From the NCBI RefSeq assembly GCF_003265705.1, contig NW_020312903.1, forward strand, positions 24,658,107-24,722,106: a DNA stretch of 64,000 nucleotides. Direction: 5' to 3'. Under the pieces are notes generated by a model. It made no database searches, was not told the origin of the DNA, and was given only the letters and a program-made list of their open reading frames with translations. Of this stretch, positions 11,025-23,300 are shown one piece after another; position 1 is the first letter of the stretch, and each line of letters starts with the position of its first letter. Source of the stretch: Callorhinus ursinus. Its lineage: Eukaryota; Chordata; Mammalia; Carnivora; Otariidae. The position numbers were made by a program, and so were the translations under genes.

Positions 11025-14000
11025 CTGAAGAAAGAAAAAGAGACATCGATGTAGGCAGTGATGCAGTGAGTGAGCCAGCCCCGCAAAACACTCGGCCCTG
11101 AGCCACAGGGAGGCAGTGCGCCTCATCCCATCCAAGCGAAACGGGAAAACAATTTCAGATTTGTATTCGTCGCCTCCGGCTCCTATCCCAGTTCTCCCAA
11201 ACATGGCTACACCACCAAACCATAAGGACAGAATCGGGCCTCTAGATAGCTCTTTTATTTGGGGTTGTGAATGAATACGGCTCCAGCCGGGAGACGGGGA
11301 AAGAAACTCTACCACAGCTGGACATCTGGGCTCGTTGCAGGAGAGCACGCCAAGCTTCCCGGCTTTTTGGCGGGGAGAGGCAGAAAGCACTGAACGGCAA
11401 GTGAAAGTCAGGAAGGCTCGTACACACACAGGCGCGCACACAGGCGGGCGCGCGCTCCCCCGAGGGAAGGAGGGGTGGGGTGGAATGAAGCCAGCTGCTG
11501 CACACAGGCGCACCATCTGCTGCTTAGGAGCTGACCTCGAAGGAGGGGATTGAACGAAGCGGACCATGAGTGCTTGAAGAGGGAGAGGGAAAGAATCACT
11601 GTCAAGTTTCTGTTGTTGTTGCATTTCTGGCTAAAATATGATTGATATATCACTGAAAACAAAAGCCACCTTCTGGAACAATAGCAGCTGTCTCGGGTTT
11701 CCCAGTGGATAGGACAATGGTAATGTTTGTTCCAGGAGAAGGGACATACGCGTGAAGGCACCTGGGGAGAAAGACAGCTAACGTGTCCATGTACTACAAA
11801 ATAAAAGGCAGCCACCTTGCTTGGCTTTTGATAGATCCGCAGATCCACCGTTAGAGAAAAAAGACTGTTTAAAAGCAAATTGTGGATACACTGTTCAACG
11901 ATTTTAGAAAGTGCAGGAAAACTGGCACAAGTCTTCATGAAAGGAGTAAGACTTGTTTTCTTGTCAAGGGTTTCTAGAAATTGTCCCTCATGGGGCTCCC
12001 TGCTCAGCGGGGGGATCTGCTTCTCCCACTGACCCTCTTCCCTCTTGTGCCGTCTCTCGTTCTCTCTCTCTCTCAAATAAATAAATAAAATCTTTAAAAA
12101 ATTAAAAAAGGAATTGTCCTAATCTCTATGTTGTCTAATGCATAGTAATTTTATTATTTTATAAAGTAATCCCAGTTGTTTTTTTTTTTTCCCAAATTAG
12201 AGAACTGGAGAATCCGATCCAATAAAAAAGAGAAATCTAAAAAAAGGATTCCTTAGGCATATATATGTTAAGCTATGGACGCTTGTGTGCTCGGTGTAAA
12301 ATGCGTGTTCAATAAACGTTTGTGAAATCGATGATAAACTGGTAATCACCAATTTTAGCAAGCGTGCCTCTCTTTAAAATATGCTACAGTGATAGCATAC
12401 TTTAAAGTCATTTTAATATTCTTCAGGACAGTATTTTTCAACATAATTGTTAGTCTAACTCTCTGAATTTATTAAATCAGCTACATACAGATATGAAATG
12501 AAAATAGTTAGTGACAACCTCTCAAACCCCATAAGGCAAAAAGCCAAATGTCTCCATCAACACGTACTTTCTCTCTCTCCCTGTCTCTCACCCACACACC
12601 CCTCCCTTCATGCACGTTCATATTGCCTCCCCCCTTTCCGATGTCAGTTCCTCCGTCAATAGTCGCTGGCTGTATGTTCAAACATTTGGGTGGAAGATCA
12701 TTTGTAAAACACAATTGTGTGCTGAGTGTCCTCCTGATTTACTAAGAGCAGAAATTGTAAATGAGGTCTGTTTAAAGGGGTATGATTCTAACCTCAGTCA
12801 CAAATGTTTGAAATCACTTGAATGCTGAATGTTGTAAAATTTTTATGGTATAACAGAAGTGTCATTAAAGTCTTAATCTTTGAAGATGGTGCCATACAGA
12901 AAATATGCTTTATTAGAATAAGTTCCAAGTCTTAGATTCATAATAAATGTACACACGAGATTTAATTTGCCTTCTCATAGTGTTGCTTTGTGCATTCAAG
13001 TCAAAGGGGATTACAAGAGGGGGCAAGGTTAAAATATGACCCAAAAGTCACTGGGATAGATCGTTATTCTCTGCAAAAGAATGTCCCTCCTCTCCTCTCC
13101 TCTGCCTTCCCCACATCCATAGTCATAAATATAACGTCCATCATTTGTAACACGTTGCTCAGGTCCTTATCACCCCTGCTGTTACCAATCTGCTGGACTC
13201 CCAGCCTCCATTCTCTTCTTTAATCTATCTTCTGCTCTGTTACCAACGGGATCTTTATAACCTGCAAATCTAGCTTAAGGTAAGTCCCCTGCCCAAACAC
13301 CTTTGATAGCTCCTCATTATTGGTGTGATAAAGTTTTAACTTCCTACAGAGATAAACAAGCCTCGGCACAATCTAGCAATTGCCGACTCTTGTAGCTCTA
13401 ATTCTTCTTGCCCTTTTTGTTCTAGTCCCATCAATCTGCATATAGCATTTTTATTCATAATCATTTTTATTACCCTATTCTACGTTTCACCTGCTGCTTC
13501 CTTAATTTTGGACATCCTCCATCCAACCACATGATGAACTTTTATCCTTCCTTCCAGACGCAGCTCAAGAATCTCTGCCTCTATGAAGCTTTCTCTTAAT
13601 CACTTCCTCAATGGACTCACAACTTTATCGAGCATGTGACTCTACCATTATTTTACTGTAATTTATATAGGTAGATGTCTCCACTAATGAACTGTGAGCT
13701 TCTTGAGATCAGAAATATTTTATTTATCTTTTTATTTATCTACCAGGTCTTAGCCTTGAGGACATACTTATTAATACTTGTTGAAAGAATGAAATGAGTT
13801 TGTTGATGATGAATAAAATACTATGAGATGCACCAACAACTTGTATCCTTATTCATAGCCAACATATTTCTGACATTAAATAGTGGATTTTTTCCAAATA
13901 TTTTTGATTTAGATTGGATGGCAAATATATTTTTACTTGATGCCAGTAGCTATGGGATGATAACAAAATAAAAGCAGATGGAATATTTATTTTCTTATCA

Positions 14001-14690
14001 GAAGGTGCTTGATCCAAAGATTTACTTTTAGATGATAATAAGTCTTTTGCTATTTAACACGCCATAATCCCGTTTCTTAAGATGTTTAGTTGAGCAGCCA
14101 TTTAAGTCAGATTTTTTAACCCCAATTTTCATTCAGAATGGGAGACTCTGGATCTCTTTTCCATACTAGAAGACAAGAGCTTTCAGAGCCAGGGAAGAGT
14201 GCTGGATGGGTTTAGCTGATCAGGACTATGGGAACTGGGAAATTGAGGGCATCCCCTAATGGTCCCTTACTCGACAGTTTAATTCTCAAAACAAACTATA
14301 AAACCTCTCTTTAACCTGGAACAGACACAGTATATCAACACGCAAAGGCAAGACTAGAGTTTATAAAATTCAGATGTAATAACCCATACTTGTATCCTAA
14401 AGTTTATATTTACTCTGTTAAATACTAAACCATTCTATCAGCAATTAATTAGTATTTGCTCACAATTATGCTGCATCCAAACCAATTCCTCCACCACTGT
14501 TTATTTCAAGTTATGTATGAGCTAAAGGGCCTACTACCTGTTAGAAAAAGAAAGGTCCAGTCCCTTAAGGATTTTACAGTCTAGAGCAAAAGCCCAATAT
14601 AGGAAGTCCTATATTGTTCTCTGGACTCTAAGCAGGCCTTTGTATATACTTCCATGACTCTACAGAGCCCTTTGAAATAGCATGCACAAT

Positions 14691-14726
<36 letters not shown>

Positions 14727-17275
14727 CCTTTTGCTGTGGAAAAGATCTTAAAAATCTATCAGCTTGTTTACATGTAACCCCCAAAATATTAAGACTGGTC
14801 AGCTGAGATGATAATGTATATATGTTGGGTTGTGGGCATAAGAATATTCCACAAAATGTCAAGTCATTTTATGTTCTTGGGTATAGTCATAGGTTATGAT
14901 TTTTAATCATTTCTTTTTTGTTTTAAATAACATAATGGCCTTTATTTCAGTATCTTTTCTTTCTGTATTGATTGTACAAGTCCAGTGATTTCTTTAGCCA
15001 TAGAATGGTAAGCTAATAAAGGCATTACACCTGACACCAATCTATATAAATTCATCCATAAACATGAAAAAAATACATAAAAAACAAAATCTTTTTCCAA
15101 TAATACCACTTACTTAATATTCTCAGAGTACTCATAGTTTGGAGTTTTACCGACCTTTCTTAAACCATATAGAACTTCAAATTAAGAAAGACGGGGAGAA
15201 TCAGAGGGAATAACTTCCCTTTGATTTCCAAGTCAGTTTAGTCTTCTCTACTGTAGGCAACAAAAGACTAACTGTAAGTCTAGTCAGACTAGTTGATATA
15301 TGTAAAAGATTCTTTAGTTCTCCAAGTGTACATTAGATTATATTCTTTTTTTTAAATGTAAGAACAAAATTCAGTTTTCTCTTAAATACCAAGTGAAGTG
15401 AGTCATGTAATGTTGAAGATTTATTAATTTATTTACATAATTTTCTGTATAATAAGATAAGAATTATGGTCACAGAGTTCAGCCTGGTTTTAGTGTTTCT
15501 TGATTGTTAAGCATACAAGTTTGGTCTTTCATTTTTAAGAATTTTCCCCGATGAAAGTAGGCCAAAGGCAAAAGAGTTAAAAACTGAATACCTATATCAG
15601 AACAGTTCCAAATACCACCTAAGATAACTAGTATCTTTGATACAAGTGACTAAATATTGATGACCACACACCGTAGTTAAGATAATATTAGAAGACTCAC
15701 ACATCAGCTTCTTACCAGAGGATCCCCTTCTGTGTCACTCTGTGGAATGTGCTTCGAGGTTGTGGCTTCCTTAGTGGCTACGCAGCCCTCATACCCAACA
15801 TCTTCTGGTCGCAACTGAAGTAATGTTGGACCATCCTGAGGCAGAGATGCTGAGCTCCATGGGTATGTGTCAAGCACCCACTTTGAGGGGTCTTCCCAAG
15901 GTGCCCGTTTCCCATACATCTAAAAAATGATCACATATCTAATACATATCAAATACATTTCTATTTGGTAAAACAGGTGACCACTAATTGAGTGATTCCT
16001 TTGCACATTGAGTCCTTTCAAGGGAATTGGGTCCATATACAATTTTCCAGATTGTAAATATATGTCTGTCTGCATAACTCTCTTTCAACTTGAAGGAGAA
16101 ATAAAATAAAGATGAACATCTGCGATAGATGGTCAGCATTTGGGAGAGAGTACGAAGGGGGTTTATTTTTTAAATGCATATAGAAATCGCTGCTCATATT
16201 TACCCTTATTAGTAATTTTATAAACCAAAAGAACACTCACAGTTGAGGAAGAAAAGTTCCAGTGATGGAGAATTGAAAAAAGCTATGCTAGACACTAAAT
16301 AGAGTTCTCTACTAAAGTGCACTTTGCAAAGATGATAAATAAAATAAGAGCCTTTTTCTCCATCAACCTCACTCTACTCAAATTTTCTTTGAAAATAAAA
16401 ATACTTTCTCTGATAATCATTTTCTCCAGATTAATTTCCTCTAATAATCTCATTGCTTCCTGTAAAAATTCTTTTTAGATGTTTATTTATAAGGCCAGCA
16501 GTAAAAGAAGAGGAAAATGGGAAATGGAAGCATTAATGTTGTCAGGACTCAAATGGAAGCAAAGAGTCTGTAAGAAAGAGATCATAATGGCTAAAGTACT
16601 GGTAGTGGAGGAGAGGGGAGAAGGTAAATGAATATAAGACATGTTGAAAGTTTTTAAGCTGGAAGCAAGATTGAAACCAAATTAGGAAGGGCTCACTGCA
16701 GAGGCGGAGGTGGAATGGACTTTGTAAACAAGTACAAGGCTGCTGGGGAACAGAAAGAAAAGCTAAAATGCAGGGAGGGGCACCTGAGTGGTTCAGTGGG
16801 TTAAGCGTCTGCCTTCTGCTCAGGTCATGATCTCAGGGTCCTGGGATCAAGTCCCTCATCGGGCTCTCTGCTCAGCGGGGAGTCTGCTTCTCCCTCTCAC
16901 TCTCCTTCTGAGCTCTCTCTCTCTCATTCTCTCAAATAAATAAAATCTTAAAAAAAAAAAAACTAACTAAAATGCAGAGAAGAGGGCAGTAACGTGGCCA
17001 AACTAGGTCTTTGATATACTTCTGTCCTGCCTTGACCTGCTCCTCCTTCCCTCTTGCAATCCTGGTTCCCAGGTGCCTATTTGGTCTCAGATAGCACACT
17101 GTGAGGTGTTCTACATGGCTTGTTGGCTTGTTGTGGTTCAGAGACAAAAGCAAAATGGTGGATACTGACACCACAAAAGGCATATGGATTGCCTTGGAGT
17201 TATCTTTTGGGTTTCTCCTGGAGGAACTGTATGAGGTTGTGTCAGCCTTGCCTTGAGTAAAAGAGAAAGAGAAAA

Positions 17276-17318
<43 letters not shown>

Positions 17319-20300
17319 AAGCCAGAAGGCCAGGTCCTGGTATCTGTGTATTCCTTGGGAGATAATGGCAGGAGTAGCAATCACTAGATTTTTTTTTTTT
17401 TTTTATGGCTATCTTGTTTTGGAGCAAAAGTTTTCTCTCAGTTAAAAACCTACTTTATATAGCTTATAAGACATTGCTTGCTATACAACTTAAGCTAATT
17501 GAAGGAAAATGTGTAATTCTTGGAATGTCAATGTTACAAAAAGAATATGAAGGTCTAGAATCAACTGATGCCAGCCTTTTAAAGAATCATCAAGGACAGC
17601 AAGATTGGAGGTGACCAAATGCTAAATAGGTCCAATTTGAAATTTCAGTGTAAAATAGATATTATAGAAAAATAATTGGAAAGATTTAAATATTAAAATA
17701 GTATAAAATAATAAACTATTAAATATTTAAATATTTAGAATACTATAAATTGATTGTTGACTTTTCAGTAAAGGTAGAATCACCAGAATAAAACTCAGAA
17801 TCCATTGTGTCGCCAGTGTTTTTTTCCAACTAGAACATCTGACAGAGAGCATTCCCTACATGGTTCCTCATCAAAGCATTCATTTGAAAAGAGATTTTTC
17901 TATTCCTCTCAACTCAGATTTTCATCTTTGCAATCAGGCTTTTTTTTTTTCATCTCTTGCTCCAATTCAAGGTTCTTTGTTACCAGTAGATCCAAAGGAA
18001 TGGTTCATAACACACATGATTCCTTTTCTTCCTTTTCTTACAGAAAACATCTATGGACCATCCCAGGAATATCATCTGCCAATGGACTTCTGGCTGAGCA
18101 CATCCTTCAGTAGCAATGAGAACTGTCTACCCACCAGAGGGTTTTCCTTTCTTATCTCTCCTGTGTGCTGGATTTCCCCCCTTACTCCCTACATCATGGT
18201 TGACTCAGCATTTACACTAACCTACTACTAAACTTCTAGAACCACAGCGAGAAACGAGACATTTTTATCCTTCTTCAAAAATAATTTTGAAATACCTCTC
18301 AGTTTTAGTCTGGGAAACTGGTATTACTCTAATGGTTATACTTTCACCTAAATTATAATTCTCAGGATAGTGTTTTATAAATAATATTGATTTAAGTATT
18401 TTAAAAAAGAACTGATGCAGTTTTAAAAAATGAGACTTAAGGAAGTTAAGCATTGTTAGGTATTACTGTTTTTGAGTTTGTAAAATCTTCTTTTTCTTTA
18501 TCTGTATTAGCGAACACATATGAAATAAAGAGGATTTTATATATAAAGACTTGGATGACAGCTTATTAATACTGAAACTGTATGAAGACAACCTTCATTT
18601 AAATATTAGTTTTAAAAATTATGACTTCTAGCATATTATAAATTTTCACACAAATTTTTTTGTATAAAATGATTGAAATTGAGAGACTCAGCTCACATCT
18701 TAGCATAACAGTTTCAGAGGAACCCAGAAAAGTGAGATGTTATACTTAAAAAATAAAAACCTTTGGTATATTTATATTTTGTTGGACCCAAACAACAACT
18801 GGGGCTAGATTGGCTCATACCCATCAAATATGAAATCGTATTACTTAAATCTGGAATAAAACCAGTGGACAGCATGTTCTAGGATCAGTATCTCTGAACA
18901 TCCTCAGCGCATCCACCTAATATTTATTCATCATGTTCACCAGAACCATCATGATGGTTCTAAATACTGCCCTTCTGTTCTACTAGGTGAGGAGAGTGTA
19001 CTGGTCAAAGGAAGGGAAAGGAGGGAGTATCAATAACCAGTGTCTTTTTAAAGGGTAAAGTACTTAACACAGTATTGCAGATGACAAAATGTGAAAAGCA
19101 AGAACTATATCTTAATCCTAGTAGCAGCTGTGATAATCAGAGATAGAGATGCCTAAGCAAAAACTTCCTAAACTTTGGCCGAGTTGTTGAAAAGATTAGA
19201 TTCTTTTTCTTTTACAGTAAGTTGGATGATTAAGCAGTAAAAATCTTAAAGATTCAACCTTGAGTTTTACAATTCTACAATTTCATGAAATCTCAAATCC
19301 AATTTAAGGAGATAGTATATTTTGTTGAAGAAACAAAATTTTCTTATTAATGATGTATTTTGACTTTTTCATTAAGAGTACATAGAAGAGACAGCATAGG
19401 CCCTCATGACATAAGGTAGATGAGAGGAACAGCAGAGATGCTGCTAAACCAACCTGCCATAGATCTTAAAAAGTCAACTGCCTTAGAATTTAGAGCATTC
19501 CCTCAAAATAGTAAAGGATCTTGCAAGTGATGTTAAACGGCTTCAAACAATGAAACATACTAAAAACAGGGAACCCGTAAGCAAAAACTACTTGTTGCAA
19601 ACTATACGATAAGAGAATAAATGATCAAGGCCCATGTTAACATGTCTGTCTTATAAGATATAGAACTGTCTAATTAACTGGCTATCAACTGACTGCTATT
19701 ACCCATGGCAATAAGTTAGTTTGGCCTTAAATGGGTAGTTGTTGGAGTAAAGGTTTTCTCCTTCTTCTGTATATTTATTTTCAGAACAGAATATACAAAT
19801 AAATAAAGTGTTGCATACTAGTTGATTTTTAAAACTTTATTAGTATATTTATATAGTTCATGCCTTCAGTTTTCTGTATAAATACCCAGAGAGAAGAATG
19901 TTTTTTGCTTTAAAGGATGATTTTGCTTGTTTTTAAACAGTAAAGAAAATTGAGTACTATACCTGAAGACCTTCTCTCACTGCCTCCAGAATGTAAGGTA
20001 CCAAAGAATAGTTCCAGAGATCCATGAACCACACTCTAGAACCTTCTACATCCATAGGACAAGGAAGGAAAAGTCGGGGGCCTAAGAAGAAGCAAACCAT
20101 TTTGAGAACCGTTACATGTAACAACCTAAACACACAAATACTCAAGACATCATTTTGGGGGAATTAATAATATGTCTTGCAGGATTCTTAAACAATTACA
20201 ATCTTGACCAGTTTGACTATTATCAAAGTATGTTTTAATGAAGACTCAATCTCCTGAACTCTCCTTCCTTTTACCCTAAAATCTTAATCTTGAACATAAC

Positions 20301-23300
20301 ATATTAGAGTTAAGAGAAACCTTAAAGGTCATAATCCAGTCAACCTGCCCCATTTTATAGATGATGAAACCATGCTGAACTAAACTGCCAAATATAAAAT
20401 ATGTTATTATTTGCAGAGTGGCACTCAGCCTTGGTCTTCTGATCTCAATTGGAAAATTCTTCTTTTTCATTTACCTTGTATCTTTGGTGAGTACATCTTT
20501 ATAATCCATCACAATGGGAAAGAGACTTCTATACATGCAATTTAAGAAGGATTAGAAAAATAAACATCTTTATGCCAACTAAAGAGAAGTAATTCAGATT
20601 TGCCTTAAGGAAAAGTATGAAACACCTCTGTTATCCATAAAACACCTAAATTATTTCTAACTAAAATCTTCTCTCATGACTATATTTGATGTGAGCCACT
20701 GGCTCACATTTGTTTTTAGCATAAAAAGAGACTTTAAACAGATATAAGTTATTTCAAATGGTTATCTGATCTTTAAATATGTATCTATATTAAACTCACG
20801 TGATTTCAGTCAAATCTCGGTAAACCATAATAGTCAGGCAAAATGAATCTAATCAGACATGTAAAGCCTAGAAGAAGGCAGACTTTCAGAAGGAAAAAAG
20901 AAAACTCAAATCTTTGGGAGCCTGAAAGAAAATGAACTTTACTTGTTATTTTCTACCATCCAATCTGGTCATCGTTACCACATACCCTTAGGTCCTGGAA
21001 AATAGCATAGTGCAGTTTTGGAACTCACCAATGGTAACATCAGAAGAACTGTGTGTTTCCAAAAAACTGTTGAGATGATGCCATGTCTTAGGAATCCAAT
21101 CTATAATTTTGACTAAGTCATTATTGCGTATGTTCCTTTCAATCTCTATCTCTATCAGTTTCCTTCGAAGATATCTGCCTAAAAAGCCTTTCACTGGTTC
21201 TGTGTGGTTCGCGCATAGCACCCACCTACCAAAAGACAAAACCATACGTAACAAAACAAAACCAGAAATCTTTAAATAAATTAAGTTTTAAGTCCACAGT
21301 ATTCTCTTTCCAATATAAATGAAGAATATTCCCATGTCAATTGGTGGCTCCTTTTAATGATCAAAGGGGTTAGGAGATCTATTAGCATTCAAGGTATACA
21401 ATATAACTAACTTTTCTTTTTAAGCTAAAGTGAAGCTCATGTGCGTCAGAAATGAGTGGGAGTCTACATGCTGAGTACTCTTCTGTAGGAGAATCACAAA
21501 TCCTGAAATAGGAACTCTCTTCACATTCCTCACACTTTGAAGAAAAGTGCTCTACTTTAGCTGGTGACACAGTGAGCAGGACAAACATTTCTTTCCTTTC
21601 CTTCCTTTTTTCTTTTCTTTTTTTTTAAAGAAACACTTCTGATTACAGGTTGAGGATCACAAAATGTCTGCTTGAGAAAGAGTGTCAGAAGAAGTGAGAA
21701 TTATTTTCACACTACAGGTCACTACTGGCAGGATATGTCAATGTACAAATGGAAAAACACTAACCAAAAGCAAACAGAAAGAGACAATACAAACAAACAA
21801 AACAAAACATTCAATTTATCTTTACCTGAAATTGTGATGCAGCTCTAGATTTGGTGATGAAGAAACTCCCTGATTCATTGTTCCAATAATATATGGACTG
21901 GAAAATAAAATAAAATATGTAGATGTGCTGAAGGTAATAGAGATTAGTCTATTAAAATTGCCTTAAAAACAATGTAGGTAAATATGGATTATTCCATTTT
22001 AACATTAGGCTTTAAAAGGGTAATTTTGTAATGTTAGGTTGAAAAATGACAAAGATCCTTGAGCTGGAAATTTGGATTTGGGGCTCTAATTTCAGCTCTA
22101 GCATCCTAGGAGAATCATTTTACCTTTCTAAGCCTGAGTTTACTTATCTATAAAATAAAAAGGCTAGATAGAATAATCACAGGATTATCCAATCTCATTC
22201 TAACATCTTATGAATCTTATGATTATAATAAAATTCATTAATTTTTCCTCTTTTCTTATTTCATAGATATTTTAAAGTTTCTTAATGACATGAGAAAATT
22301 TGTAGTTTTGTTTCAATGCTGATTTTATGATGATCCACTTTTAACATTTAAAAAATCTCTAGCACAGATTATTTGGGATATTGTACCATTAAAACTAATA
22401 CTTAGGTTGCTCTTATAGGTCCTTCCTTTAGAGGCCATACTATAGTGAATCTTTAGTGAGTTTTCAGATTTTTTTATACCCTACTTCAAGCTTTACTTTC
22501 ATTGTAAACAGTTAAAAATTAGACTCATTAATGGAGATATATCTGAATGCATTACATTTATCTTTATAGGAAGGGTGAATTTAAACTTTGATATGCAGTA
22601 AAAATGAAACCAGAGCTCTTCTTAATTTCCTTGATCCAAACATTCTGTCATTGACATTGGTCTCCCAGACCTTCTGCATATCTGTAGAAGCTAACACCAT
22701 CAAGTAAATCATGTTTCATTAAGTTACCTGGGAAATAATTGTTGAATGACTAAATAGATGTTTCAAGAAATGCACAGGGGTTTTTTTGGAAATATGTTAT
22801 AATATTAATGAAAGCTTCTCAAATTAATGGCATCCACCATTGGTTTTAAAAGGTATAAAGACATAAGAAACAAATTTGATCATTTTTTCATATTTTATCA
22901 CTCAAAATATTTCATAAGCATACCATTTGTTGTATTTACAGTTGAGAAAACCATTGAAGATATCACTCAAAGAGCCCACATGATGAAGATTATCAAGGAT
23001 TATTACAACAGGGAGTTCTACACCATTATTATCAGCACTGCACTGTTCAGCCAGGTTAGCTAGATACTGTTGCAACTCCTTGAAAAAAATAAAGAAAACA
23101 AATACATCAATGATAAATTTATACCAATGGCAAGCAATTCATAGTTTAGGAACAGCACACTTTGCCATTTCGGTATCTTTGATTAAAACCCATAGGTCAT
23201 TCCAATGATATAAAACAAAGCAAAAAATATAATGCTGAGAGGATATATTTTTTAAAGAAAAGAGCAAAGAGAAAAATCAGTACAGAAGAGCTGCAGCAAA

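Larger units (their letters stand above)
11025..15715 (-). other. NAV3: NAV3 last intron (4.7 kb)
   Basis: Contains a CpG-rich patch next to the terminal exon, a truncated SINE, L2 sequence at 13090-13800 and a TG repeat. The minus frame leading into the terminal exon is open from 11624. No separate gene is supported. Confidence 0.8.
15920..19962 (-). other. NAV3: NAV3 intron (4.0 kb)
   Basis: One antisense SINE and a homopurine tract. A 123-codon plus-strand frame at 17860-18231 has no recognised family. Confidence 0.8.
20082..22923 (-). other. NAV3: Three NAV3 introns of 0.6-1.0 kb
   Basis: The introns 20082-21028, 21226-21825 and 21898-22923 separate four AAA+ exons. Apart from a MIR at 22075 and a possible MIR/L2 trace near 20300-20370, I see nothing in them. 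Confidence 0.7.

Noticed and set aside
11408..12076. 222-codon minus-strand frame in the last intron
   Set aside because: Out of frame with the terminal exon, crosses a SINE and GC-rich sequence; no family recognised.
16932..17384. 150-codon minus-strand open frame
   Set aside because: Driven by the GA/CT repeat and the SINE tail; protein is a Ser-Leu repeat.
17860..18231. 123-codon plus-strand open frame
   Set aside because: No recognisable domain, antisense inside a NAV3 intron, Phe/Ser/Pro-rich composition from a T-rich stretch, and no splice or promoter context.
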